A DNA stretch of 43,469 nt from Actinomycetota bacterium (GCA_005885245.1 VAWR01000138.1:1-43469); one strand, 5' to 3'. Positions 7,815 to 16,341 are shown, counted from the first letter of the stretch. Numbers and translations: made by a program. The notes: generated from the letters alone by a model not told the origin.

Positions 7815-7843
7815 CCGAGGAAAGTGCCGAGCACTTTCCTCGG
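7815..7843 (-). terminator. Perfect 13-bp hairpin directly after frr
   Basis: CCGAGGAAAGTGC (7815-7827) and GCACTTTCCTCGG (7831-7843) are exact inverse complements around a 3-nt CGA. The hairpin starts 1 nt after the frr stop codon, and no U-tract follows on the minus strand. It could act as a U-less terminator or attenuator, or as an mRNA-stabilising 3' end, between frr and uppS. Confidence 0.6.
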
Positions 7844-7844
7844 G

Positions 7845-8408
7845 TTAGACCTCCATGATCTCTGCCTCTTTGTGCCTCAACTGGTCGTCGATCGTCTTGG
7901 TGTGGTCGTCGGTCAGCTTCTGGACCTGCTCCTCGGCGCGGCGCTCGTCGTCGCTGCCGATCTCCTTGTTCGTCGTGAGCTCCTTGAGATGGTGCACGGC
8001 GTCCCGACGGACGTTTCGGATCGCCACCCTCCCCTCCTCCGCGATCTTGCGCACGACCTTGACGAGCTCCTTGCGGCGCTCTTCGGTGGGCTGAGGCATC
8101 GGCAGCCGGATCAGCTTCCCGTCGTTGGACGGCGTCAGACCGAGGTCGGACTCCTGCAGGGCCTTCTCGATCGCCTTGATCGAGGTGGGATCGAACGGCT
8201 GGATCGTCAGCATCCGGGGCTCAGGGACATTGATCGTCGCGAGCTGCTTGAGCGGGGTCTGCTGACCGTAGTAGTCGATCTGAACGCGGTCGAGCAGTGC
8301 CGCCGAGGCGCGGCCGGTGCGAACCGTATTGAACTCGGTGCGCGTGTGCTCGACGCTCGCGTCCATCCGCTTCTGGGCGTCCTGGATCAGCTGGTCGGCC
8401 GTGGCCAT
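7845..8408 (-). CDS. frr: Ribosome recycling factor
   Basis: This factor, with EF-G, splits the post-termination ribosome. The 187-aa product has the full RRF pattern: DAQKRMDASVEHTRTEFNTV, RTGRASAALLDRVQIDYYG, LATINVPEPRMLTIQPFD, LGLTPSNDGKLIRLPMPQPT and EERRKELVKVVRKIAEEGRV. The ATG at 8408 overlaps the pyrH stop (ATGA) and has a strong Shine-Dalgarno (GGAGG) just upstream inside pyrH. pyrH-frr is a very widely conserved pair. Confidence 0.97.
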   Translation of the reverse strand: MATADQLIQDAQKRMDASVEHTRTEFNTVRTGRASAALLDRVQIDYYGQQTPLKQLATINVPEPRMLTIQPFDPTSIKAIEKALQESDLGLTPSNDGKLIRLPMPQPTEERRKELVKVVRKIAEEGRVAIRNVRRDAVHHLKELTTNKEIGSDDERRAEEQVQKLTDDHTKTIDDQLRHKEAEIMEV

Positions 8409-9181
8409 CAGCGTTCCTCCTTCGCAGGCGTCGAGATGATCGTGCCGAGACGCTCGCCTCCGACCACACGGCTGATGTTGCCTGCCTCGAGGGCGAAGAC
8501 GTAGATGGGCAGATCGTTGTCCATGCACAGCGAGAGCGCGGTCGTGTCCATGACGCGCAGGCCTCGTTCGATCGCTTCGAGGTGAGTCAGCTCGGGCAGG
8601 AACTCGGCGTCGGGATCGAGCCGCGGGTCCTTGCCGTAGACCCCTCCCGTACCGTGCTTCGCCATCAGGATCGCGTCCGCGTTGATCTCGAGCGCGCGCA
8701 GCGCCGCCGCGGTGTCCGTCGTGAAGAACGGATTCCCCGTCCCCGCCGCGAAGATGACGATGCGCCCCTTCTCGAGATGGCGGATCGCGCGACGCCTGAT
8801 GTACGGCTCCGCGACCTCCTTCAGCTCGAGTGCCGAGAGGACTCGGGTGTGCGCGCCGCGATCCTCGAGCGCATCCTGAAGCGCCAGTGCGTTGAGCACG
8901 GTCGCGAGCATGCCGGCGTAGTCGGCGGTGGCGCGGTCCATCCCTTCGGCAGCCGCGGCCATACCTCGGTAGATGTTGCCGGCGCCCACCACGAGAGCCA
9001 GCTCCACGCCCGTGGTCTGAACCTCGATGATCTCCTCCGCGACCGAGTCGATCGTCTCGCGGTCCAGGCCGTACTCGCGGTCGCCCATGAGCGACTCACC
9101 CGAGAGCTTGAGCAGTATCCGGTGGAACACCGACGCCGTCTCGCCCGGCGCGGCAACCGTTTCGTCCGACTGGAGAGTCAC
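8408..9181 (-). CDS. pyrH: UMP kinase
   Basis: This amino-acid-kinase-fold enzyme phosphorylates UMP to UDP in pyrimidine nucleotide synthesis. The 257-aa product has [19 protein letters not shown] at the ATP site, [20 protein letters not shown] for phosphate binding, [40 protein letters not shown] and [21 protein letters not shown] roughly 18-residue N-terminal extension precedes the core. The start is a GTG at 9181 overlapping the tsf stop (GTGA). Confidence 0.96.
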   Translation of the reverse strand: MTLQSDETVAAPGETASVFHRILLKLSGESLMGDREYGLDRETIDSVAEEIIEVQTTGVELALVVGAGNIYRGMAAAAEGMDRATADYAGMLATVLNALALQDALEDRGAHTRVLSALELKEVAEPYIRRRAIRHLEKGRIVIFAAGTGNPFFTTDTAAALRALEINADAILMAKHGTGGVYGKDPRLDPDAEFLPELTHLEAIERGLRVMDTTALSLCMDNDLPIYVFALEAGNISRVVGGERLGTIISTPAKEER

Positions 9182-9981
9182 CCGCTCAGCTCGAACCGTT
9201 CGAACTCGAGCACCTCGGCGCCTTCGTCCCCGAGTGCGTCACCGACCTTCTTGGACGAGTCATGGATCCAGTCCTGCTCGACGAGAACGCTGGCGCCGAA
9301 GAAACGTTTGTTGAGCATGCCTTCCACGATCTTGTCGCGCGCCTGCTCTGGTTTCGACTGCACCTCGTCGGAGCCGAGGTAGATCTCGCGTTCCTGGCTG
9401 ACCGTCTCGGCCGGAACGTCGTCGCGGCCGATCCAGTTCGGCTTCAGCGCGGCGATGTGCATCGCGACCTTGCGCGCCAGGTCCGCGGATCCCCCGCGAA
9501 CCTGGAGGAGGACGCCGATCTTGTTTCTAGGTGGATGCGCGTACGCCGAGATGAGACCGCCGTTCACGGCCTCGAAACGCGCTGCACCCGCGACGACGAT
9601 GTTCTCGCCGAGCCGCCCCGCCAGCTGCGCCCGCTCTTCCTCGAGCTCAGCCTCGGCTCCGGGCCCGTTCGCCTCGACGGTCTCCAGCACCTTCTTCGCG
9701 AACGCGAGGAACTCGTCGTTGTTCGAGACCGGTTCGGTCTCGCAGCCGACGGCGACCATCGTGCCGCGCCGGTTGTCCTCGGCCAGCCGATAGCCGACCT
9801 TCCCTTCGGGCGTCACGCGGTCGGAACGCTTCGCGGCGCCCGCCATGCCCTTCTCGCGGAGGATCCGCACGGCGGCTTCCATGTCGCCGTTCGCTTCCTG
9901 CAGCGCGCGCTTGCAGTCCATCATCGGCGCGCCGGTCTGGTCGCGCAGCTCCTTGACGAGTGCGGCGGAGATCTCAGCCAT
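9178..9981 (-). CDS. tsf: Elongation factor Ts
   Basis: EF-Ts exchanges GDP for GTP on EF-Tu. The 267-aa product starts with the UBA-like domain [20 protein letters not shown], followed by the EF-Tu contact motif [13 protein letters not shown] and the dimerisation region with [14 protein letters not shown] and [18 protein letters not shown]. The ATG at 9981 lies inside the last codons of rpsB (8-nt overlap), so the two are translationally coupled. The longer frame to 10143 is the rpsB repeat region read out of frame. Confidence 0.96.
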   Translation of the reverse strand: MAEISAALVKELRDQTGAPMMDCKRALQEANGDMEAAVRILREKGMAGAAKRSDRVTPEGKVGYRLAEDNRRGTMVAVGCETEPVSNNDEFLAFAKKVLETVEANGPGAEAELEEERAQLAGRLGENIVVAGAARFEAVNGGLISAYAHPPRNKIGVLLQVRGGSADLARKVAMHIAALKPNWIGRDDVPAETVSQEREIYLGSDEVQSKPEQARDKIVEGMLNKRFFGASVLVEQDWIHDSSKKVGDALGDEGAEVLEFERFELSG

Positions 9982-10858
9982 CCGTGCGCACCTCCTCGGC
10001 GACCGGAGCCTCGGCGGTCTGCTCGTCTCCGGGAGCGACCTGGTCCTCGTCGCCTTCCGCGGTGGACGGCTCCTCCGCGGCGGACGGCTCTTCCGCGGCG
10101 GACGGCTCTTCCGCGGTGGACGGCTCCTCCTCGGCAGCCGCACCGTTCTTCGCCGACGCGAAGTCAGCCGGCGTCGCCTTCTGCTGGCCGGCCGCGATTC
10201 CGTTAGCGATCGCGCGCACGATCAGGTCGCACGACCGAATGGCGTCGTCGTTCCCGGGAATGACGTAGTCGGCCTCGTCCGGGTCGCAGTTCGTATCGAC
10301 CAAGGCGAGGACCGGCAGGCCGAGCCGGCGCGCCTCGCGGACCGCGAGCTGCTCCTTGCGCAGATCGACGATGAAGACGGCGTCCGGCTGGCGCTTCATG
10401 TCGGCGACGCCGCCGAGGTTCTCGTCGAGCTTCTCCAGCTCTCCGAGCATCGAGATGCGCTCCTTGGCGGGCAAGAGGTCGAGTTGGCCCTCCTCTCTCA
10501 GCCGCCGGAGCTCGTGCAGGCGGTCGATCCGGTCGGAGATCGTGCGCCAATTGGTGAGCAGGCCTCCGAGCCAGCGATGGTTGACGTACGGCATGTTGAC
10601 CCGCTTCGCCTGCTCCTCCACTGCGCCCTGGCTCTGCTTCTTCGTCCCGACGAAGAGGATCGAGCCCCCGCGCTCGGCGAGGTTGCGTGCGAAGTCGTGG
10701 GCCTCCTCCAGCAGCTGGAGGGTCTGTTGCAGGTCGATGATGTAGATGCCGCCGCGCTCCGTGAAGATGAAGCGCCGCATCTTTGGATTCCAGCGTCGAG
10801 TCTGGTGGCCGAAGTGGACTCCAGCCTCCAGTAATTCGCGCATCGAGACGACGGACAT
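9974..10858 (-). CDS. rpsB: 30S ribosomal protein S2 with an acidic repeat tail
   Basis: S2 is a structural protein of the small subunit. [20 protein letters not shown] is the standard N-terminus, and [18 protein letters not shown] and [14 protein letters not shown] are also typical. The 294-aa product is longer than the roughly 230-250 residues usual for S2, because an Ala/Glu-rich tail of about 60 residues follows the core. The tail contains four hexapeptide units ([24 protein letters not shown]) encoded by a DNA tandem repeat. The ATG at 10858 matches the family start; an ATG at 10891 is possible but adds atypical residues. It is the first gene after the rluD terminator, so it probably heads the operon. 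Confidence 0.95.
   Translation of the reverse strand: MSVVSMRELLEAGVHFGHQTRRWNPKMRRFIFTERGGIYIIDLQQTLQLLEEAHDFARNLAERGGSILFVGTKKQSQGAVEEQAKRVNMPYVNHRWLGGLLTNWRTISDRIDRLHELRRLREEGQLDLLPAKERISMLGELEKLDENLGGVADMKRQPDAVFIVDLRKEQLAVREARRLGLPVLALVDTNCDPDEADYVIPGNDDAIRSCDLIVRAIANGIAAGQQKATPADFASAKNGAAAEEEPSTAEEPSAAEEPSAAEEPSTAEGDEDQVAPGDEQTAEAPVAEEVRTDG
10055..10126. repeat. Four tandem copies of an 18-bp unit in the rpsB 3' end
   Basis: Units begin at 10055, 10073, 10091 and 10109 and differ by one or two bases (TTCCGCGGYGGACGGCTC type). They encode the PS(T/A)AE(E/G) hexapeptides of the S2 tail. Such a repeat can change copy number by slippage without shifting the frame. Confidence 0.85.
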
Positions 10859-10972
10859 CGGGATCAGGTCCCCTTTCTGGTTAGTTGTCATTGCTCCGGC
10901 GGGGCCTGGCTGGAACCGGCATCCGTCGAACGCCGGCACCGCCACCCAGGCCGATCCACCGGGTCGGGTGCG

Positions 10973-10996
10973 AAAAACCGCCGCATTCTAGCGGTT
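10973..10996 (-). terminator. Probable terminator between rluD and rpsB
   Basis: On the minus strand AACCGC and GCGGTT pair around a 9-nt loop, starting within the rluD TAA stop codon, and the stem runs into TTTTT. The stem is short but it is one of the few hairpins here with a U-run. It would separate the yggU-traR-lspA-rluD transcript from the rpsB operon. About 115 nt remain before rpsB for a promoter, but I see no clear consensus. Confidence 0.5.
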
Positions 10997-11891
10997 ACCC
11001 GCCGCTACGGGCGTGCTCTAGGGCCGAAAGGAGCTCCTCTGGAAGCGGCGACTCCACCTCCACGCGCTCTCCGCTGAATGGATGGCTGAAGGCGAGACCG
11101 GTGGCATGGAGGAACTGGCGCGTCAGGCCCACCTCCCGCGGGCGGCCGTAGACCGGATCCCCGGCAACCGGCAGGTCGATCGCCGCGAGGTGTACGCGGA
11201 TCTGGTGCGTACGCCCGGTCTCGAGCCTGACGTCGAGGAGGGCATGGCGAGGAAGGAGCTCGAGGACCTCGAAGTGCGTGACGGCGTCGCGCGGGGTGTC
11301 GGAATCGAGGGAGTGCCGCAACGGGTCTCGCCGGTCGCGGCCGATCGGCGCCTCGATGCGGCCGCTGCGAGAACGCGGCAGGCCGACGACGAGTGCGATG
11401 TAATGCCGCTCGAGGGCACGCGTGCGCACGAGGTTCTGCAGACGCCGGTGGGCCTCCTCCGAGCGGGCCGCGACCATCAGGCCGGAGGTGTCACGGTCCA
11501 GGCGATGCACGATGCCCGGGCGATCGGCGTCGCCGCCCGCGACGGCGTGTTCCAGGAGTCCGTGGACGAGCGTGCCGCTCGCATGACCGGGCGCGGGATG
11601 CACGACGAGACCCGCCGGCTTGTCGACGACGACTAGATGCTCGTCCTCGTACGCGATGCGGAGGTCCATCGGCTCGGGAGCGAGGCTCGGACGCTCGGTC
11701 TCCGGTGGCTCGAACTCGACCTCCTCGCCTCCAGCCAACCGATGGCTCTTGCCTTCCGGTCGTCCGTCGATGCGGACCGACTCGGACCCGAGCAACCGCT
11801 CGGCCACACTGCGAGAGCCGACCTCCGGCAGCGAGGCGAGGTAGCGGTCCAGCCGCTGACCCGCGGCCTCCTCAGGAACGCGTTGCTTCAC
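10995..11891 (-). CDS. rluD: RluA/RluD-family pseudouridine synthase
   Basis: This enzyme converts uridines in RNA to pseudouridine; RluD itself acts on 23S rRNA helix 69. The 298-aa product has an N-terminal S4 RNA-binding domain (about 1-65: RLDRYLASLPEVGSRSVAER, VRIDGRPEGKSHRLAGGE) and a catalytic domain with the family signature GIVHRLDRDTSGLMVAARSE containing the catalytic Asp. VVDKPAGLVVHPAPGHASGT and LETGRTHQIRVHLA are also present. Position after lspA is the common bacterial arrangement. Family assignment is firm, but the exact RNA target is not certain. Confidence 0.92.
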   Translation of the reverse strand: MKQRVPEEAAGQRLDRYLASLPEVGSRSVAERLLGSESVRIDGRPEGKSHRLAGGEEVEFEPPETERPSLAPEPMDLRIAYEDEHLVVVDKPAGLVVHPAPGHASGTLVHGLLEHAVAGGDADRPGIVHRLDRDTSGLMVAARSEEAHRRLQNLVRTRALERHYIALVVGLPRSRSGRIEAPIGRDRRDPLRHSLDSDTPRDAVTHFEVLELLPRHALLDVRLETGRTHQIRVHLAAIDLPVAGDPVYGRPREVGLTRQFLHATGLAFSHPFSGERVEVESPLPEELLSALEHARSGG

Positions 11892-11918
11892 GCACGCGCC
11901 CTGCGCGTACGACCCCCG

Positions 11919-12512
11919 TCATCCCGCTCGATCGGCGCGCGAGACAACCCGCCCCGGGCGCGTCGCCTCGCGGTCCGAAACGACCAGCGCAAGCAACAGA
12001 GCCGCAACACCGACGACGATGAAGGTGTCCGCGAGATTGAAAGCCGGCCAGTAGCGAAAATCGAGGAAGTCCGTCACATGACCGAGGCGCACACGGTCGA
12101 GGAGGTTCGAGACGCTACCGCCGATCACGAGGCCGAGCGCGACAGGCAACACCGGATGACGTGATCCGGACCTGGCGAAGAAGTAGAGCATCCATGCCAC
12201 CGCGAGGCCCGTCAGCAAGATGACGATCGAGGTCGCGCTCGCGAACAGTCCGAAGGCGATCCCCGAGTTCGTGACGTGATGGATCGAGAACGGGCCGACG
12301 ACGTGCACGTGGTCGTTGAGGTCGAGACGGCTCGTGACGATCGACTTGGTCAGCTGATCCGCGCCCAGCGCAGCGAGCGCGACGGCGCCAAGGCTCAACC
12401 ACTGCGGCCACGTCGCCCCGAACGGACGCTCGGCCATCGAGATCGGCGTCAGGCCATCAGTGCTCGAGCCGACGCGGATGTCGGCCGGTCGCGACTGCAG
12501 GCGTTCTGTCAA
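11919..12512 (-). CDS. lspA: Prolipoprotein signal peptidase (signal peptidase II)
   Basis: This membrane aspartyl protease removes signal peptides from diacylated prolipoproteins. Four membrane segments are visible (WLSLGAVALAALGADQLTKS, TSIVILLTGLAVAWMLYFFA, HPVLPVALGLVIGGSVSNLL, DTFIVVGVAALLLALVVS). The two catalytic Asp lie in SVSNLLDRVRLGHVTDF and FNLADTFIVVG. I chose the TTG at 12512 because AGGAG lies 5 nt upstream of it and it overlaps the traR stop (TTGA). An ATG at 12437 would give 172 aa but has no Shine-Dalgarno. The product is 197 aa from the TTG. Confidence 0.9.
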   Translation of the reverse strand: MTERLQSRPADIRVGSSTDGLTPISMAERPFGATWPQWLSLGAVALAALGADQLTKSIVTSRLDLNDHVHVVGPFSIHHVTNSGIAFGLFASATSIVILLTGLAVAWMLYFFARSGSRHPVLPVALGLVIGGSVSNLLDRVRLGHVTDFLDFRYWPAFNLADTFIVVGVAALLLALVVSDREATRPGRVVSRADRAG

Positions 12513-12877
12513 CGACGCTCCTGGTCACGCTGGCAATCGATGCAGAGCGTCGCCCACGGAAGCGCCTCGAGACGCTCCTCGGGAATCTGCTTGCCGCAGT
12601 TCGTGCAGGTGCCGTACGTCCCGTTCTCGATCCGCCGGAGCGCGGCGTCGATCTCGGCGAGCACATGCTCGGAGTTCTCCTCGAGCGTGTAGTCGAGCTC
12701 TCGGTCGTACGTTTCGGTTGCGGTATCCGCGAGATGGTTGTCGTACGCGGTCTCCTCGCCGGCATCCTCGGACAGACTGCGGCTGTTCTCGTCGTGGAGG
12801 TTCTGGAGCGCCGCCTCGACGCGCCGGCGCTCTTCGAGCAGAGCCTCGCGGAATCGATCGGTGTCGATGGCACTCAC
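12509..12877 (-). CDS. TraR/DksA-family zinc-finger protein
   Basis: This 122-aa protein has a coiled-coil N-terminal half (RFREALLEERRRVEAALQNL, then TLEENSEHVLAEIDAALRRI) and a C4 zinc finger (YGTCTNCGKQIPEERLEALP, then ATLCIDCQRD). DksA itself enters the RNA polymerase secondary channel and works with ppGpp. Whether this short relative does so is inference. It starts at the GTG 12877 with AGGAG 8 nt upstream, overlaps yggU (GTGA), and runs into lspA with a TTGA overlap. The traR-lspA-rluD order recurs in Gram-positive bacteria. Confidence 0.88.
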   Translation of the reverse strand: MSAIDTDRFREALLEERRRVEAALQNLHDENSRSLSEDAGEETAYDNHLADTATETYDRELDYTLEENSEHVLAEIDAALRRIENGTYGTCTNCGKQIPEERLEALPWATLCIDCQRDQERR

Positions 12878-13170
12878 GAGACCTGCTCCTTTCGCACAGC
12901 CGAGGACAGGCGTCGTTCGGTCTGGGTCTCGTCGATGCCCGTCAGCTCGACGATCTTGTCCCGCGCACCCTGGCCCGAAACGATCCTCACCGCATCGCGT
13001 GGCACCGCGAGAGTCTCGGCGAGCAGTCGGACGACCGCGTCGTTCGCCCGTCCGCCCTCCGGCGGGGCCGCAACCCGCACCTTCCAGGCCTGTCCGTAGC
13101 GGCCGACGACCCCGCCGCGGTTCGCGCCCGGGGACACCCGCAGCCGCAGGCGCGTCGAGACCGCGTCCAT
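12874..13170 (-). CDS. DUF167/YggU family protein
   Basis: This 98-aa protein has the YggU fold pattern: LRLRVSPGANRGGVVGRYG, VRVAAPPEGGRANDAVVRLL and VPRDAVRIVSGQGARDKIVE. Molecular function is not established for the family. It opens the yggU-traR-lspA-rluD run and its stop overlaps the traR start. In other bacteria YggU often sits near yggT, which in this window is about 1.7 kb away, across a plus-strand gene. Confidence 0.85.
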   Translation of the reverse strand: MDAVSTRLRLRVSPGANRGGVVGRYGQAWKVRVAAPPEGGRANDAVVRLLAETLAVPRDAVRIVSGQGARDKIVELTGIDETQTERRLSSAVRKEQVS

Positions 13171-13282
13171 GCAGGAAGTCTAGCTTCGGAGCCTCTTTCC
13201 CTCCCGCAGTGGGAAACCGGGACCGCACCGGACGCGTATGGACTCCCTGGGGGTCAACTCGATCTCGATTTGGAGGGGAGAA

Positions 13283-14350
13283 ATGGAGAGAGCTTGGACT
13301 CGACGTCTCATGGCTTGTGCAGCTGCGTTTGGCGCGGCGGTGCTGCTAGCCGGTTTGCCCGCAGCGGCAACGGCCGCGAGTGACAACGTCTACACCGTCA
13401 CCAACCTGGTTTCCGACGTCTCGGGTGTGGCGGCGAACACCGATTCCAACCTCGTCAACGCCTGGGGCCTCACATCGACCGCAGGCTCGCCCTGGTGGGT
13501 CTCGGACAACGGAGCGGACGCCTCGACCATCTACAGGGCGAACGGCATGACCGCTCGTCCCTCAGTCCCGGTGTCAAGTGCGCCGACCGGTGCCGTGTCG
13601 AACACGGGGTCGAGCTTCATGATCACGAACGGAACGACCTCGGCGCCGGCAACGTTCCTCTTCGCGACCGAGAACGGAACGATTCTCGGCTTCAGCTCGG
13701 CCGTCTCCTCGACCGGCACCTTCCTCGCCGCGACCACTCCGGGCGCTGTCTACAAGGGTCTGGCCATCGCGGGTGACCGGCTCTATGCGACGGACTTCCA
13801 CCACGGTCGCGTGGACGTCTTCGACGGCAGCTTCCAGCCCGTCGACACGGCCGGCGCGTTCGTCGACCCGGCTATCCCTGCGGGCTACGCGCCGTTCGGG
13901 ATCCAGAACGTGAACGGAACCATCGTGGTCACCTACGCGAAGCAGGACGCAGACCAGCATGACGACGTCGCCGGCCAGGGCCACGGTTTCGTCGACATGT
14001 TCAGCACCACGGGGACGCTGCTGGGACGCGTCGCCACCCACGGCCAGCTCAACTCACCGTGGGGCATCGCCATGGCGCCCGGGAACTTCGGCCGCTTCGG
14101 CGGCGACCTGCTCATCGGCAACTTCGGCGATGGGCAGATCAGTGCGTTCCAGCCGCAAACGGACGGCAGCTTCGAGCTCGTCGGCCAGCTGCGGACGAGC
14201 AGCCACAAGGTCCTGGCGATCGACGGGCTCTGGGCGCTCCAGTTCGGCAAGGGCGCAGTCACCAACAACGGCCCGACGAACACACTCTTCTTCACCGCCG
14301 GCCCGGACGGCGAGCAGCACGGCCTGTTCGGGACGATCACGGCCGGCTGA
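13283..14350 (+). CDS. TIGR03118 family secreted beta-propeller-like protein
   Basis: This 355-aa protein starts with a Sec signal peptide (RRLMACAAAFGAAVLLAG, cleavage probably near ATAAS). The rest matches TIGR03118: NLVNAWGLTSTAGSPWWVSD, DNGADASTIYRANG, ATFLFATENGTILGFSS, AVYKGLAIAGDRLYATDFH, IPAGYAPFGIQNVNGTIVVT, LNSPWGIAMAPGNFGRFGGD and LLIGNFGDGQISAF. Repeating W/G-rich strands suggest a beta-propeller. No catalytic residues are known. The ATG at 13283 is chosen over 13238 because GGAGGGGAG lies just upstream. It is an isolated plus-strand gene between minus-strand blocks and ends at a strong hairpin. Confidence 0.85.
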   Translation: MERAWTRRLMACAAAFGAAVLLAGLPAAATAASDNVYTVTNLVSDVSGVAANTDSNLVNAWGLTSTAGSPWWVSDNGADASTIYRANGMTARPSVPVSSAPTGAVSNTGSSFMITNGTTSAPATFLFATENGTILGFSSAVSSTGTFLAATTPGAVYKGLAIAGDRLYATDFHHGRVDVFDGSFQPVDTAGAFVDPAIPAGYAPFGIQNVNGTIVVTYAKQDADQHDDVAGQGHGFVDMFSTTGTLLGRVATHGQLNSPWGIAMAPGNFGRFGGDLLIGNFGDGQISAFQPQTDGSFELVGQLRTSSHKVLAIDGLWALQFGKGAVTNNGPTNTLFFTAGPDGEQHGLFGTITAG

Positions 14351-14363
14351 GGAGCCGCGTTGG

Positions 14364-14387
14364 GCGGGCCCCCGTTCGGGGGCCCGC
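14364..14387. terminator. Perfect 10-bp GC hairpin between convergent genes
   Basis: GCGGGCCCCC (14364-14373) and GGGGGCCCGC (14378-14387) pair around GTTC. The hairpin sits between the stop of the TIGR03118 gene (14350) and the convergent stop of divIVA (14395). There is no U-tract on either strand, so this is a likely bidirectional U-less terminator. Confidence 0.7.
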
Positions 14388-14394
14388 TCCCGGC

Positions 14395-14829
14395 TTACGC
14401 AGCTTCGGCCTCGGCCGGCGGTTCCTCGTCGACGAGCGCAAGGGCGGACTGCAGCAGCGACCGCATCCGACGGATCTCCGTCAGCAGTCGGTCGTGGTCC
14501 GCTCTGGCGTTGCGGGTGATCGAGCGTGCCTCGCTCCGCGCCTCCTCGAGGATCAGGTCGCCTTCCTTCCGCGCCTGCTCCTTGAGCGTGACCGCAGCCT
14601 TCTCCGCAGACACCAGCGTCGTGCGCAGGAGGCTTTCGAGCTCGCGGTAGCGAACGAGGTCCGCCTCGAGCTGCTCGACCTTGTCCGCGAGGTCCGCCCG
14701 CTCTCGCCACACGTCTTCGAAACTCGCCGCGACCTCGTCGAGCAGCGCGTCGATGCCGGCTCTGCTGTAGCCGCCAACGAGGCTCTTGCCGGGCTTGAGA
14801 TGTTTGATTTCAACGGGAGTGAGCGTCAT
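14395..14829 (-). CDS. DivIVA domain protein
   Basis: This 144-aa coiled-coil protein is of the DivIVA/Wag31 type, which marks poles or septa and organises wall growth. The N-terminal membrane-binding segment is LTPVEIKHLKPGKSLVGGYS followed by RAGIDALLDEVAASFEDVW. A long heptad region runs from RADLADKVEQLEADLVRYRE to ARADHDRLLTEIRRMRSLLQ, and the tail is acidic. The ATG at 14829 has GGGGAG just upstream. It ends the block whose other members are sepF and yggT, which supports a division or wall role. It is short for a main DivIVA, so a second paralogue elsewhere is possible. Confidence 0.85.
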   Translation of the reverse strand: MTLTPVEIKHLKPGKSLVGGYSRAGIDALLDEVAASFEDVWRERADLADKVEQLEADLVRYRELESLLRTTLVSAEKAAVTLKEQARKEGDLILEEARSEARSITRNARADHDRLLTEIRRMRSLLQSALALVDEEPPAEAEAA

Positions 14830-14840
14830 GGTCTCCCCTT

Positions 14841-15152
14841 TCAGTGCACGCGGTTGGCGATGCTCGTGAGGACCGCGAGGAGGATGTAGAGAAAGGCCAC
14901 GCCGACCACCGGTGACAGGTCGAGTGGACCGAGGGTCGGCAGGATCCGGCGCCAGAGCCGCAGATACGGGTCGCACACGTCGTAGAGAAACCGTTGGATG
15001 CGGTTCAGCCACGTCGAATAGGGCAGCCGCACCCACGACGTGATGATGTAAGCGAGGATCAGCAGCGAGTAGACGTAGATGAAAACGCGCACGAAGCTCA
15101 CGACGTTGTCGACCACGTCGTAGAGCAAGCCGAGCATGGCGCCGTCGGCCAT
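14841..15152 (-). CDS. YggT family membrane protein
   Basis: This 103-aa protein has two membrane segments (VRVFIYVYSLLILAYIITSW and VVGVAFLYILLAVLTSIANR) joined by RFLYDVCDPYLRLWRRILP, the YggT core. Members usually lie between sepF and divIVA in Gram-positive bacteria, as here. They are implicated in division or osmotic tolerance, but no biochemical activity is known. Confidence 0.87.
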   Translation of the reverse strand: MADGAMLGLLYDVVDNVVSFVRVFIYVYSLLILAYIITSWVRLPYSTWLNRIQRFLYDVCDPYLRLWRRILPTLGPLDLSPVVGVAFLYILLAVLTSIANRVH

Positions 15153-15218
15153 TCAGCTCAATTCGGCGACCGGCGTCGTGTTCCTACGCCCAGAGGCCCG
15201 GCATTACAGGAAGGGGCA

Positions 15219-15749
15219 CTACGCCTGGTTGAAGAAGCCGCCGCGCTCGAGCAGGCGCGCGCGCTCCTCGGCCGAGACCTCGACGTTCCGCGGCGTCAGC
15301 AGGAACACCTTGTCGGCGACGCGCTGCATCCCGCCGTCCAGCGCGTAGGTGAGCCCGCTGGCGAAATCGATCAGACGCTTCGAGAGGTCCTGATCCGAGC
15401 TCTGGAGGTTCAGGATGACGGGGATCGACTCCTTGAACTTGTCCGCGATCTGCTGGGCATCGTTGAAGCTCCGTGGCACGACCAGATGGACCCGGACGGA
15501 CGCGGGCGAGGGCACCGCGGCAACGCGCGGCCTCAGGACGGCGGTCCTGTCGTTGGCCGGGGGTTCGGGATCGGTCCAGTCGTCGAGCTCGCGCTCGCGC
15601 CGGCGAGGCGCGAGCCGGCGCACGTTCGGACGCTCTGCGTAGCTCCGCTGCAGGTCCTCGTCGGTGACGTAGGACTCCTCGTCCCAGTCCTCCTCCTCGG
15701 CGATGCCGAAGTAGACGAGGGTCTTGTTCCAGACGTCGGCGAAGCCCAT
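15219..15749 (-). CDS. sepF: Cell division protein SepF
   Basis: SepF tethers FtsZ filaments to the membrane. In this 176-aa product the N-terminus MGFADVWNKTLVYFGIAEEE provides the amphipathic membrane anchor. A charged linker follows (about 25-75). The globular domain (about 80-165) has VHLVVPRSFNDAQQIADKFK, SIPVILNLQSSDQDLSKRLI and DFASGLTYALDGGMQRVADK. A TAACAT hexamer 10 nt upstream of the ATG could give an internal promoter. ftsZ itself is not in the window; cca takes the upstream position. Confidence 0.92.
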   Translation of the reverse strand: MGFADVWNKTLVYFGIAEEEDWDEESYVTDEDLQRSYAERPNVRRLAPRRRERELDDWTDPEPPANDRTAVLRPRVAAVPSPASVRVHLVVPRSFNDAQQIADKFKESIPVILNLQSSDQDLSKRLIDFASGLTYALDGGMQRVADKVFLLTPRNVEVSAEERARLLERGGFFNQA

Positions 15750-15762
15750 CTCGCGCGAAATG

Positions 15763-16341
15763 TTACTCCCCGTACAGGACCGACCCCACGCGAACGAGGG
15801 TCGCTCCCTCTTCGGCCGCGACGCGGTAATCCTGGCTCGTGCCCATCGAAAGCTCGCGCAGGTCGTGCTCCTCGGCGAGCTCGCGCAGACGGCGAAAGTA
15901 TGGTCGTGATTCCTCCGGATCGGCGGTCTCGGGCGGCATCGTCATCAGCCCTCGCAGCTCGCCGTAGAGATCCAGGAAACGAGGCAGCTGGTTCGGTCCG
16001 ATCCCGGCCTTCGATGCCTCGCCCGCGAGGTTGACCTCGAGGAGTGCAGGCACCTCGAGCCTGCGCGCCGCCGACTCGGAGTCGAGGGAGTGCACGAGCT
16101 CGCAGATGCGGTTGAGGATCCGTGCCTTGTTCGACTGCACGCGGCCGATGAAATGCCACCGGAAGGCGTCGCCGTACTCCGCGTGCTTCCGTTCCAGGTC
16201 CTGCGCGCGGTTCTCGCCGACCACCTGGACACCGGCCTCGACGAGCGCAGCCATGTCGGGCAGGGCGACGTACTTCGTCGCGGCGACGATCGTGACGCCC
16301 TCTCCGACGTCTGCGCGGATGCGCGCGTAATTCGAGCGAAT
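15763..16341 (-). CDS. YggS/PROSC family PLP-homeostasis protein, start codon unclear
   Basis: This cytosolic PLP-binding protein is of the PLPBP family. It buffers pyridoxal phosphate and, in known members, affects amino- and keto-acid balance. The PLP lysine lies in IVAATKYVALPD. AGVQVVGENRAQDLERK, HFIGRVQSNKARILN and ELSMGTSQDYRVAAEEGATL follow. The only ATG (16254) comes after the PLP lysine, so it cannot be the true start. The open frame extends upstream to the pgeF stop without any ATG, GTG or TTG. I place the start at the ATT at 16341 (family-like RSNYARIRADVGEGV follows), giving 192 aa. That start is inference. Confidence 0.8.
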   Translation of the reverse strand: MRSNYARIRADVGEGVTIVAATKYVALPDMAALVEAGVQVVGENRAQDLERKHAEYGDAFRWHFIGRVQSNKARILNRICELVHSLDSESAARRLEVPALLEVNLAGEASKAGIGPNQLPRFLDLYGELRGLMTMPPETADPEESRPYFRRLRELAEEHDLRELSMGTSQDYRVAAEEGATLVRVGSVLYGE

